From Haemonchus contortus (Eukaryota; Nematoda; Chromadorea; Rhabditida; Trichostrongylidae): a stretch of 64,000 nucleotides of DNA. The position numbers and the translations under genes were made by a program. The notes under the pieces were generated by a model. The model saw nothing but the letters and a program-made list of their open reading frames with translations. It did no database searches and had not been told where the DNA came from. Below, in pieces: positions 49,994-62,037 of this stretch (positions are counted from its first letter, which is position 1; each line of letters opens with the position of its first letter). The stretch lies in the NCBI GenBank assembly GCA_000469685.2, contig LS997563.1, positions 10,256,940 to 10,320,939 of the forward strand, written 5' to 3'.

Positions 49994-52900
49994 AAAACCC
50001 TTCTACCTCATGCCAAAGTAAACCCTATTAGTTGAACTGTCTCAACATACTCGACATTTATTTCTCTACAAGTTTAAATCCAGTCTCTCCGCTTCTGGAG
50101 AACAAAACGAAACTTGCGTCTAGTACTTCGCTGTGTTGCCTCTTTTGAGCGGTTCTGTGCATGCTTACTGATTAGAGCCATAGCTTTAGAGCCAAAAACA
50201 GGAAGGCCGAGGATGAGTTTCGATTTGGTCAAGCAACTATATATATCGTCATCTTTTCGGATGTGGAATACGCTCAGAAGTGAACAATGTCCTTTGATTT
50301 CAATTTATGGAATATTACAGAACATTTCAGGAAATAATCTTGACTTTTGTGTAGTTATCTTCCCATACCTTTCAAGCATTCTAAAAGTTCAACCACCTTT
50401 TCGCATGAATAGCAATTTTTCGACTGTAAAAGAGCAATTTGGGTTCCATGACAATGCGCTTGGATGAACATTGACGTTTTTTGGGGAATAGGCGCTTAAT
50501 TATTTAAGGAACAACAGAATATTCTATCTCTGAGGATCTCTTTCGCAATAATTATCTTCTTGTGAGCCCGTAGATGGAGCAGAGGGAGGGGTGACGATGG
50601 GTCGCGTCAAGCTTTCTTGCTTTTCGGATGTATGGAAGGAGTCAGGAGGAAGTACGTTCCCTCAGCGGCGTAAGCCGGATAGGATCAAGTACCACTGAGC
50701 ACGGGCCTTTTTGGTTGTTCTGGATTCTTTTTTTTTTGAAGGAAAATTCGGTTATGGGGGTAGGAAACGCTTTCAGCATTGGGTGATATAAGGGATTAAA
50801 GAACTCCTGCCGAATTCCGTCATTCGTAGTTAGGCGATTTCTCTGAAATTTTGGTTGGCAAAAAAAAAAAACAAAAGTTTTGTAGTGTAGTCACACGATA
50901 TAATTCTTATCGAAACAATACATAATCGAAACATTCCCAGAGAAAAGGTTTTGTCTGCAGGTTTAGCTGTATTCCGAGATTCTCCATTGTAGCCGTCTAG
51001 ACGAGACTAAGCTTTCCAATTTTAGCGACTTCTCTCTAAGACGGTTTGTTTCTCTTTAATAAATTATTGACGTAGGTCCTCAGACTAAGGTCCAGGTTGC
51101 CCCGTAGTACTCACTCCTGTGCTAATACTTTTTGTTTTCATTCGGGTACCTCTCCCGATCCAGCTGATTGGGAACTATGCCAAAGATCTGCGATCTCTTG
51201 TTTTCTATTTATCCATCTTGTACTTGGCCGAATCGATCAGGCTTATCTTTCCCTATTTGGTCAAAAGCGGACATCCGATCGAGCCAAAATTAAGTGATTA
51301 CAGCGGTAGAAGGAGATCTTTTGCAAAGCATAGGTCATTGATTGGCACCAATCGAAATTATCGGTTTTCACGTGGAGATCCTGGAACAACCATACACCAC
51401 TCAACATTTCAAACCATACAATTTTAATTCCTACAGGTTATTAGATTTGTGGCTGGAATTATTCAGCACACGTTGTCATAGAGCATCAACGGCGAATGCT
51501 GTGTGGTATGTGTCGAATAATTCCATCCTGTAATCTGTTATTTGTGGCATAAACTTCATAAGCCTGGCTTCACACCGTTCTTGAAAAGCCGAAAATCACA
51601 CAGGTTTTCCCTGCACTTCATCTACTTCAATGGAACGTCTTTTCGAGGTTTCGGTAAATCTGGGCTCCAGAGTCTGAAGAGATTCCTCTTTTCCATTAAA
51701 GTCACGTTTGTTGAGGTTTTTGCAACTTGGTACAAGCTTACGTCAACGGCTAGGTCGTTTGCGAAGTATCATATGTCAATGCCTTCCCTATGACGGATCA
51801 CGACTGGCTGAGCGCACTGTTCGAGGTTCAGGAACTTGGTCTGCTTAGTTCGAGCCTCACGTGAGCTATACGCCCTCCGTACGCCTTGGCAGTGAACGCA
51901 AATATCAAATAGGAGCACAACAATGACGAGCTTTTGAAGCTGTTCTTTCAAAGTTGTTCCTTGGTGTGCTTTGACCGCCATGTTCACTTTTTTGTTAGGC
52001 CATACAAAACGTGAGGTTGCCTGAGCCTCACCGTGTCCGTTATAAAATTTAAGTGTAGTTCTGGTGTGCTCCTTGTCCGAGCATCTTCCAGAACTTCGTT
52101 TGAACCAGACATTTCGAAGCCTCCCACAGACGAGAAGGCAGATCGGCAGAGTCGGCACTGCTCTCAATACTTTCCCATCTCCTGCTGCAAAGATGACTCG
52201 TGTTGATTTTTCTTTCGTGGAGTCTAATCCTTCCTGCAAAGAAATTTCCTCACAAATTTGTCACTTTGGTTTCGAATCGATTTTGCACCTTCCTCATAAC
52301 TTCCCTATACGCATAGTCAACTTGATCCCTCGATCACTTGATCTCCATACACGTCCGTCAGCAGTTAGACCCAGCAAACCACTTAATCCTGTGCTCTTCG
52401 AACGCTCTGCAAGTCTCATTTTGCCCCCAGCTTGAGAAGAAATGCACTTCTAATCTTCATTTTCTCATTTCTCGGCACACAATTGAACCAAATGTCGCCT
52501 CCATTTGGGAGGTCTTTGTCTTGATGAGAGGCCTACTGTAAAATGCCACCCACAACTTGATGCAGATCAGCTTTCTCAGAATGGTCTTTCTGGCGTTCAT
52601 TGTAGTAGCTCGTGCTCTACCTCTGACCTAGAGGGCGTCTATTTATCGGCCTCTCAACCAGTGAACCTTTGTGCAAGATGTCCAATCCGATGTTCTCTGT
52701 CTTTATTACGGCTACCTTGACGAGCCTCTTGCATCTTTGGTAGACCAGTTAGATCGTTTCGAGGTCTCATTCTTCGTCAGCTCCGGTAAGACTCCTTTCT
52801 CCGCTGAATTATCGGTTCAACTTCCTCGTTCCGAGACCTCGCCGCTTGTCTCTCTCAGCCTCATCTTGCATCTCCCTTTCCGCATATTTTATGATAAACA

Positions 52901-55900
52901 GCAGCATTATTCAAGGTTACTTTACCTCTCCCTGGTCCCTGGGGATCTGGGAAAACACTTTCCAATACTTACTTCTGGGGTTGCTCTTTCTCCGCCTGCT
53001 GCCGCTCCCAGTACCGTATTCCCTGTTTCGTGCTTTTTCTTCAGGATAGGTCTCTGCCGATGCTTGGTGGAAGACTGCATTGCAAAATAAGTTCTTTCAT
53101 TAGCAAAACCTTTTCGTCATTCAGTTCTTAGTGTATTCCCTTCTCACAGTCACGTCGAAATCCTTCTCTGAGCTCATCGGTGGTCATGTTGGGGAGGCTA
53201 GTAGAACAGCAACAATCTGAGAGAGTAAGATTGCCTTTACTTGGCAACAGTTTAACGAGACGTTCAGTCAACGAGTTTGTAGAGAGCATATGCTAATTCA
53301 CTGTATGAGATTGCCTCAATAAATATTTGCAAGGGTCCCGAGAAAACGCCTGGGATATAATAGTAGTTCCGTACTAAATAGAAGACTCGTTCTACAAGTC
53401 CATTCCTGGTTAGTTGTCCCGTCTACGATTATGAGTGAAATGGGGCCTTTCTTGGGAAAGTTATCAAGGATAACTGTGCATGACGACCTCAGGCCAACAC
53501 CAACCGATGTTCAAGCGTGTGTGGACTTCTGATACCGCTGTATATGACATGTATCTTTGTTCTTCTGACTTTTGTTCGGTCTAATTGCTTCCCAGCCTAC
53601 AAAGTCTGATCAAGTCTGCAAGAAGCGATGCACTTTTCACAGTTTTTCGTCTTTCCCTTTGTCATTCTACTTAATTAAAGATGTGAGAATGGGAATGAGG
53701 GAAGCATAATGCTATGTGTACTGTTTCAAAAGAAGTGATTAACGCACTGGTGCGAAATAGCATTTTTTGTTACTAGTTCTCACGAGGAACTATGTTTAGT
53801 TCCCCCTCGTTTGAGTCACGAGTGGAAAGAACGAACATCCATTCCCTCACACCCCAAAGAACATTGTGGAGTACACAAAGCGTAATGAGTCGAGGAACCC
53901 AAATCTGAATGAGGTGAAAAAAAGTGAAAACTGGATCTCAACCAAACAAAGTCGATTTGTATGTGATCAAATAGCGAAATGTACTGGAGCTTCTGCTCAA
54001 TCATTCCCACATGGGTGAGACATCGGTTTTGCTTTCATCCTTTCAGGGCCTCTGAATTTGAACTTCAATTTTTTCTTGCGTGTAGGGACCAAGGTACATC
54101 TGGAGCACTATTTTTTAACTCTTCCAAAATTCTGGTACTAAATTGCCTACCCTGATAAGATGAGAGGTTCGAATAGCTTGAATGAGCTTTCACTTTCTAA
54201 TTTTTTATTTAGTCTCGGAACGGTGTTCCGTGAACTGACTGTAACTGTTGATATCCCGGAACCACTTATCCTAAGCTCGACTCCAAGCTTTACTGGTTAC
54301 TTTCCATTGTCTTTGGATGGTTCACTATATTATTCTATCTTCTGACCACAGTAAGAACGTTGGGAATCTTTCAATGAGAATTTCTCAGCAATAAATCTCA
54401 TGGTTGAAAATTCCTCAATTGAAAGCAGGTTTTTTCCTTCTGAAAATCTCATGCATACAATAACGAAAGGTTCTCTCGAGCGTAAAGAATTTCGTACCCT
54501 TCCACACGTTCTCATTTTTAAGCTTCATCGCATTCGATGCGGTTTTATAAGCATGAGTACGTCATAACGATTCGATTTTGTAGTTAGTCCGAGTGTTCTA
54601 GGGGATTCCCATTCAAAGGGTCCGGGAGAAATTGCTATTCGAGTTCCGATGAGCTCACATTCCGCCGAAGGATGGGTACTAAAGGCTTCAGCGTTGATCA
54701 TCTCCATTCTGAGATGTACCCACACATTTGATATACAACCAGAGTCGTAGTGACATTTGAACTGGTAGTTCCCTAGACTTTTACTTGTAGAAGTCAAGGT
54801 TTCTCGGATCTTCCTGTGAAGCCTCGTATGAATGAAACGACCTAGGACCGGACGACGGACGAGTTGGCTGACTGGGACCTCATTAGTTCCTTTGGCTTTG
54901 ATCTCTGGTTTATGCATATTCCATGTGCGTCACTCATCACTGCTCCTAGAGTCAGCGTTCCTAAAACTTCCCACTTGTCAAATCTGAGCCAATCACGTAT
55001 GTATGTGGCCTGACACTTTTACTTCATTCCGTATCGAGTCCTCCGTAGGTGCCGTTATTTATTTGTTTATTTTTGCAAAATTTCAGCAGTATACTCCAGC
55101 AGACAAATGCGGCTGTAGGATTACTTTTAATTGAAGCCTGATGTAAACTGCAATTATGCGCTTAATTTCGCTTTAGGGTGTCATCAAACTAATCAAACCA
55201 TCGTAACTCCAACGTTGAACAGGTCATTTGCCCATCATTTCCGCATTTTCCCTGCTGATATGTATGTGAGAGATGTCACCCAAACAGGTTCCTGAAGTGG
55301 TAATCTGGAATGGAAAGTTTTGATACAAAATGATATCCAAGATTCTGGGTCATTTAGGTAGCAAACAATTTCAAACCTTCCCTTTTAATCCACTTCCCAC
55401 TACTATGCGTGCTCATGTGCAAAATGGTACAAGAGAATCCCATATATATGCTCGTTTCTGCCATTTCATCAATTCCCTGGACAGATTCTGTTTCTGTTAT
55501 TCTGTTTGTATATTTGTATCAATTCGGAGGCATCCGCCGTCATTATTTGCTATTGTTTATTTATCACCTTCTCTGGATTGGCTCTCAACGGCTCAAAAAT
55601 ATCACGCTATTGCAGTGAAATTCAATCTTACACGTCCACCTCCCCTTTTTCTAAAATTCGTCCTTGTATATCTTTATCTTGTCTGAATGATTTTGCTAGT
55701 TGTGGTATGTAGGATACCTTGATTGGGCAGTATCCGCTGAGTCTGGGTATTGGCGCCTGGGTGCACCTCATTTCCATCTTTGTCAGTGAATACTTTTCGA
55801 TCAAGTCATTCTTGCTATACTCCACAGGACCAGTGACTTAGGAGAACTTAAGTGTCTTGAGAATGGAACGGGGATGTCAGAGAAAAGGGTCCATAATTTT

Positions 55901-57411
55901 CGAAAAACTCCGCTGATTTTGGTTTTTCTACATTGAGCTCGTTGAGCATCTCTATCAATATCTAGAAGTTGATTTGATCCAGGCACCCTCCTATGAACCG
56001 ATTTCTACGAACTCATCGGAAACGAAGTAAACTCCTTCCCCTTAACAGCCAACAGTCCAGGGCGCAGAGTTCAAAAGAATCAAAGTGCACAGGCTAACAT
56101 TCAAGAAAACAAAGTTTCGCATATGATTAAGTAACACTTTTCGGTAGTCATTCGCAGAAGATGGTTTGAACATCAACAAAAACACCTAAAAGCCAGATTA
56201 TCAGTTTGGAAGCAGTGCTTATTATGTGCAAATCGTAGAGATAACTACATATCATTTCGTTATTCTTGCGATCTGTTGTTTTTCCAATTTGAAATCGTTC
56301 CTTGTTGAATCGCTATACTTTCGAAATGCACGAATAATGGAAATTATCACGTATTTCTATGCTTTTGTCGTCCATATGGGAGCTTCAGCAGTCCGTCCCA
56401 TAAAATTGAACCTAATGGACCCTGTGAACAGATCTTCCATCTATGATAAGGCAAATCTTTAGCTTAATGGCAATAAATGAGAAAATAGGCTAGTTGCAAT
56501 GCTAAATGCGTGATGAGATATGAGAGTCTGAGGGGCAGGCTGTTTGTCAACTTTAATAGTTTTCTATCGCTTTTTGTCCCGTACCCCTCTGTCATCAGTA
56601 AGCCGGATAGCGAGTGACGCTTGAGCACAAAGTCGCCCGGCGAGACAACTATCTAGAAAACGTCACGCCCTTGACGCTCAATATCCACAATCCAACTTAA
56701 GAACCTTGAAGTAATTATTCGGTAACCCTCGAACTTCAGCCTGACGTTCACTCCTCAGTTTTGCAGATTCTTCTTGATGGGCACGACCTTACTTTTTTTT
56801 GGGTTCAACCAGCGCAGAGAGGAAGATGATTCACCATCTTTCTCTTTCCCGTCCCTTTTTCAATGAGGATGATTCCAATTCGAGATGATTCCTATCCAAA
56901 TGTCATTCTAAGCTGACAAATGATGGATTATATGTCTGCAATAATCCGCAAAAATCGTGTTTTCCTTCTGTTTAGTGCTCAGTGCTCACCGAGTTTTCGA
57001 ACAAACGCAATTAAATTAGTTTTGCATCGTCAGACAGCCCAAAAAAGCTCATCAGCTTACCGTCCACAAAATGTTGCTCTAGGAATAATAGCGTTGTCTA
57101 GACTGACTAGACGATACTATGGTTTTCGATGGCTAACGCACTTTTTACTAATTTTTAGGCAAAACATTTGAAAATTGAATTCCATGGCTGAACTCTGGAA
57201 TTCCTCTTGCAAAACAAGAAAAGCATATTAGTCTGCCCACATAAAGAAAAAAAAGTATCAGAAAAGAGAAATCGCCCAGTCCCGTATCCGGGTGATCGTA
57301 TCGATTACTGATTTGGGACGATTATTGGTGATCTATCTTTAAGCGGCTTCTAACGTTTTTGCCATCGGAAATATTCAAAACGCAAATGTTCATAAAAGCC
57401 AGAGATTATAG
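49994..57411. other. Long intergenic stretch, nothing recognised
   Basis: 7.4 kb without a supported gene or element. Longer ORFs (52671-53090 plus, 139 codons; 52239-51769 minus, 156 codons; 54917-54525 minus, 130 codons; 55330-55686 plus, 118 codons) were read and show no motif I can name. The 51.7-53.1 kb block is pyrimidine-rich on the plus strand, which inflates ORF lengths on both strands. Confidence 0.35.
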
Positions 57412-57670
57412 CAGAGCTGGGCAGTGGCATGTGGCGCACAATCACCCATGCGTGATTACGGGTTCGGATCCCTTAAAGATTTCGCTTAGGCCAACTAAGC
57501 CCTCCGTCCCTCCTGGATCGGTAAATTGGTATCAGACTCGTCTGGCAGGAGAAAAATCACTGTTTTGTACATCGATTGGCCACGGCAATCATCACGTTAG
57601 TACGATCCTGAATGGAAGTCGAATGCGGGGTGCATCCCACACACGGGATTGCATGGTACTTTATCCTCAT
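57412..57670 (+). mobile_element. tRNA-derived SINE copy, moderately diverged
   Basis: GGGCAGTGGCATGTGGCGCA (box A region), ACGGGTTCGGATCCC (box B), CAGACTCGTCTGGCAGGAGA, TTTTGTACATCGATTGGCCA and GAATGCGGGGTGCATCCCAC follow the family order. There is an internal deletion between the CACGGCAA and ATCACGTTAG blocks. No obvious target duplication. Confidence 0.85.
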
Positions 57671-59918
57671 GGTATCAGTAATAGTAGCCTGCACACTATC
57701 TCATACTTTTCCTCTAGCTCCTGCTGAAATGTAGATTTATCGCTCCGCTGTCGATGAATCCGCTGACAGCTGAACTTTGTAGTTTCCAGATATTTTCCTT
57801 CGAGCTACCCATTGAGCGTCGTAATTGCATCGCATCTGCTTCGATATCATTGATATCTTTGATAACACATTGAGAGGTGTGCTCAGTTTCCGATCCGCCC
57901 CCAGGGCGTGCGGATTCCTAGCTTGTTATCTCGCCATCTGTCATGCCGTTCGGGGCTCGCAACAGCTACATGTCGTCTCTAAGAAGAGTTTGTTGTCAAA
58001 GCACACAATCCCATGCCCACTCCGATGCGTAACCATTTGGATAGTTTTGTCAGCCATTTTTCCAAATGCGCAAGTAGGCTCACGTTCTCCTCCATCTTCA
58101 CGCTGGTTCGAGTTTGCTCAAGACAACCGAAATAAGCATGAGCTCAGCGTTTTCATGCGAAAATTCGGTCTATGCGTAAGGATTCTCAAAGGGTTAGCTG
58201 TATAGTGGGTCCAGCCTCGAGGGCGAACTTTCAGGTCTGTCTGAGTTAGGCGAAAACTGGCCAGCGATGAGCGCCTAGGTTTGCCAGCCCCGCCTCCATT
58301 TTGTCACTCGTCCAGCGAGTCCAGGGCATTGAAGATGCTCTTGTTTGATTCTTATCCCGTCTGTATAGACCTACAGTACAATGATCTGCATTGTTGAATG
58401 AAGCGTTTAGCGTGGAAACGTATATAGAGAACTACAAAACTTGGTGTCAAAACAGACGAAAAATTTCGATTTCCAGCTCAAGGGCGTAGTGTTTCTCTGG
58501 CGATCCGACCACCCTACTTCGAAAGAAAGCTCTAAAGAGAGGGACGAGACACTTTCAAACGTCAAATATGAATCAGTTACAGAGAGTTTCTCTATATTCC
58601 GTCAATACTAATCCGCTTTTGTCTGACCTGACCACAACACTGTTTATTGCGTTCCGATGGTACTGCTAACGAGTCCCGGCAAAGTACTTCCTCCTTTCTG
58701 GACTTCTTACTCATGACTAACCATCCTTTTGCTCCCCTTCTTACCTTTACTTTCCTCCCAGACGCTTCGCATTGGAATTACTGTCATTTTTCGTCGGTAC
58801 TCATTCTGTTCTTCCTCGTAGACAGACGAGGATGTCTCGACTTCTCACTTCTCACTGGTAATATCAATTTCACACAAATGGGTCCTATGCACGACATTTT
58901 CTTATTGAGAGTCATTAAATGAACGGCAAAGAAGCTGGAGCGCACTAAAATCGCAGCCGTTCATCACGCAATGGCTAAGTTCTAAAACAACCTGTAGAAA
59001 CAACCGTCTGTCTGAGGGAACGCATCATCATCTGTAGGGCAGTCAAATGTTCAAAATTAGTTCAAAATTGTGTAAGGTAAGGTCCAACTGTTAGTTTAAA
59101 AGGAATTGATCTGCCTTATTCAGAAGATTCCCCATTCTCGCACGAGGCCTAGTTAGATGCATTCAAAAGCGTATGTACGGCGACCGTTTACTTCCCTTCA
59201 GAACTCTGAACCTTATCTATAAGCCTGAAGAAGCGACAATTTTGTGTTCAGTTGAAAATAACCGATTTGGTCATGTGCATCTCTAACTTTTCAATTTTAT
59301 TACGATCATCTGCCAAAAGTTCAATGTACTTTAACAGTCGAATTTACACGGTTGAGAGAAAAACTTCAGCTCTTTTGAGAGTGCTTTCTGGCACACAATG
59401 AATAAGGGCTAATGGCTCCCGTGATGGGTTGCTTGGATCTCGACGGAGAGCAATTCCAATACTGGAATGCTTCACAGTCTCCTGAAATGTTGCGAATTTC
59501 TGTCGTAATTTTTACCCAAAGGTATCACCCAGGGAAGGCTGGTAGCATGTAAAGCTCGGGATGAGGTTTGGATTTAAGTTTAGTCATTATTCGAAGGAAA
59601 GGGTCGCGAATGGGGGATTTTATGTCTTTTATGATGTACCGTTATTTTGTGGAAGTTTCAGTGTTCAATAGATACAGCAGCACAGGGAGGAGGTGAAAGG
59701 GAGGGGATTGCGGGAAAGAGGTGCTGAATTTCAGGAACTCATCAGGCCTTCGTAGGCTGCATCATTTTGAACTCATTCTTCGCTATGATAACCGTGATTT
59801 CTATTCGATTATCTTCTTTCTCTTCTATATTGGGTAAAGTATACGATTTCTTCAAGATCGAGCTATCCGGAACCGATTCCATTGAAATATGGTCGACGCA
59901 TGAGTAAAGGGCAATGTA
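57671..59918. other. Intergenic, nothing recognised
   Basis: A 126-codon plus ORF (57825-58205) and a 91-codon plus ORF (58647-58922) have no recognisable domain. No element ends seen. Confidence 0.4.
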
Positions 59919-60799
59919 TTGGGTTGTAACATAAGTTCGTAGAGTTTTGTGTTAGGGTCATTTTACAACGATTCGCTTTGTTTTTTGGCGAAGTGTATAT
60001 ATTCATTCGAAAGAGCTCTTTCTCCTCTATAAAATGGTTTTACTCGTTTTCTTGAGTAATCTAGTTGTACGTCTTTTTTTCTGGCTCAGAATTGGAATAT
60101 CCAGGAGGAGAAAATCAGCATTTTCGACATCTGCTTCTCATCGAAGTCAATAAGCAGCCGAAGCCGCTCGGGACATATGCAGTGTGTAAGAGGAAGGTGT
60201 CTTAGGTGTGCCTCTGGGTGGCCCCAGGAGAGACACCGAAGCCGAGAGTCAAGCAAGACCTTCACTCAAAATAGGTCATGATTTGCGTTTGGTGAGACTG
60301 GAAAGGCACGGTGCACTGGGAAATGCTACTGTCAACAAGGAGGTCTACATTGCCCAGCTAAACCGTGTTAGTGTGGCTATTCGGCTGAAAAGACCCGATA
60401 GACAAGGTGAAGTCATCTTGCTTCACGACAACGCCAGGCCCCATAATGCCCAAGTCGTCAAAACAGCACTCCAAAAGCTTGAATGAGAGGTTCTTCAGCA
60501 TCCACCGTACTCTCCGGATCTTGCACCTACCGACTACCACCTTTCCGCTCTCTGCCAAACCAAATGAGGAGTGTTACCTTCGATGGCGAAGAGGTTCTTG
60601 AAAACTGGCTCAACAACTTCTTCGACACCAAACCGTCCGATTTTTGGCGAAACAGCATCAGCAAATTGGTCGAGAGATTGGAGGAGGTCGCAAACAGTAA
60701 CAGGAAGATACATCATTGATTAAATTATTATTATAATTATTGTTTTTTGGTAAAATAAATCTCTGTGAAAAAACTCTACGAACTTATGTTACAACCCAA
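59919..60799 (+). mobile_element. mariner-type transposon, 881 bp, 5' coding part deleted
   Basis: Terminal inverted repeats start TTGGGTTGTAACATAAGTTC at 59919 and match inversely at the 60799 end over about 30 bp. TA flanks both sides (59917-59918, 60800-60801). The plus-strand relic keeps the catalytic C-terminal half of a mariner transposase: VNKEVYIAQL, VILLHDNARPHNAQVVKTAL and, after a stop, HPPYSPDLAPTDYH, the blocks carrying the second and third aspartates of the D,D34D motif. Then FDGEEVLENWLNNFF follows in another frame. The N-terminal DNA-binding part is largely missing. Confidence 0.93.
60208..60719 (+). pseudogene. mariner transposase, C-terminal relic with frame breaks
   Basis: The first frame (60208-60486) ends at a TGA inside the conserved segment just after TALQKLE. 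The downstream part continues as VLQHPPYSPDLAPTDYH in the same register after that stop. The end of the protein (VTFDGEEVLENWLNNFFDTK through ANSNRKIHH) is open in a second frame at 60483-60719. One stop and at least one frameshift therefore disable it. A separate intact copy elsewhere would be needed to mobilise this element. Confidence 0.88.
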
Positions 60800-60801
60800 T
60801 A

Positions 60802-61037
60802 GTTTGGTCAAAGTCGTCCCTTGAGCATTCCTCCTTCCGAACGTTTTTATTAGAGTTATCTTCTATTTTCAGCTGCCCTTAAGGTGCAACAACATTACAT
60901 CAGAATAGTAGATTAGTTCAATTTTCTACTCATACAAACATTCTGACTTATTTATCACTATTGGAAAATGAACGTCGTATTTCAGTAAAATCAGAGTAAT
61001 GTACCGCGCACTGTACTGCCAAAACGAATATCAAGCT
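60802..61037. other. Short spacer between transposons
   Basis: AT-rich, nothing recognised. Confidence 0.5.
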
Positions 61038-61255
61038 ATTGGCTGCTTTCATGGTCCGCCGGCCAGCTGCCGGCGCGCCGGTGGACTATGACTGACGTAA
61101 AACGAATCAATTCGTATGTAAGAAATCTAGGTCTGTTGCATCTTATTTCACGGTCTGATTTGTTCTGACTGTGAAATGGAAGGGACTTAGTTTCCTCACA
61201 TACGAACTAAGTCGTTTTACGTGAGTCCGGCCGGCGGACTATGAAAGCAGCCATT
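61038..61255. mobile_element. MITE with GC-rich terminal inverted repeats, about 218 bp
   Basis: GGCTGCTTTCATGGTCCGCC at 61041-61060 matches the complement of 61233-61252 with one mismatch. The arms continue through GACGTAAAACGA and TTCGTATGT, giving roughly 70-bp arms around a short centre. A small CCGGCGCGCCGG palindrome sits in the left arm. It abuts the Tc1-like relic that follows. Confidence 0.8.
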
Positions 61256-62037
61256 GAAGCAAATCGGATCAAAGGAGACTTATCGGGTTCAGAGTTTATC
61301 ACTAACATTGCACTACAGAAGAATGTCGGAACATGAATCTGTCGTTTCCGTTTCCGAACAGGCCCAGAGACGCCCAGAGAAGACGTCGAAGGTGGCACGC
61401 AGGTAGGAGCGTGGGGTCCGAGGCTTTCTGCGATGCCCTTCCGAGACGTTCCAAGTCCCTAACTGGTTCAGTGCGTCCTTTTTTCTCCAATAAAGACCAT
61501 CATGAAAAATCTATGGGATTTAGGTTAGAGGTGCTCGCTGGGCAGGAAAGACTATGTATTCGGGACTTTCCTTCTGCAAATAGCCTGGACATTTTCTAAC
61601 CTGAGGCCAGAGTCTTTGTTCTAGTGAAATGTACAGTCTGAGCGTCAGCGTCCTCTTGTCTTGTCCTCCTCGTCCTATCTTTCTTGTGTGATGGTGAGGT
61701 TCATTACCATCTTTCTTGACGTCTTTCTGGATGTAACAGTAGGCTTCCTAACCTACTCTAAGCTTTCCGACACGTCTAGTGATCGCACGTACCAGCTCAT
61801 TGATACGTTGAGTTGTTTGGATATGTCGCGAGCCAGAAGTCCTTGGAGATGCAGAACAATGATAGGTTCACGGTATGATGCCTTTCATTATTCTTGAATT
61901 TGTCAAATTTAGTATTTCTGGAAGGAGATGATTTGGTCTACCTAGCTTAACACAAAAAACTGATTGAAATGGTATAACTCCAGAAATAAGGGATACGCGC
62001 AGTAGCATGCACTGTCGTCATTATTTGGTACACCCTA
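61256..62037 (-). mobile_element. Tc1-like transposon relic, internally deleted
   Basis: The 5' end on the minus strand is TAGGGTGTACCAAATAATGA (62037-62018). The N-terminal relic IVLHLQGLLARDISKQLNVS near 61865-61805 is the helix-turn-helix of Tc1-like transposases. The C-terminal relic RSYLRATFDVFSGRLWACSE near 61405-61350 matches the usual end of these proteins ('P..HLRA....F..RL.A'). The catalytic core is mostly absent and stops and frameshifts are frequent. Its terminal repeat differs from that of the 2271-3542 element, so it is a different family. The 3' end was not found; the MITE at 61038-61255 lies where it should be. Confidence 0.7.

Noticed and set aside
51542..53090. Cluster of overlapping ORFs of 80-156 codons on both strands
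   Set aside because: Pyrimidine-rich composition explains the lack of stops; I compared them with LINE, Tc1 and host motifs without a match.
57825..58205. 126-codon ORF with hydrophobic N-terminal part
   Set aside because: No recognisable family, no splice-bounded neighbours and no element ends around it.
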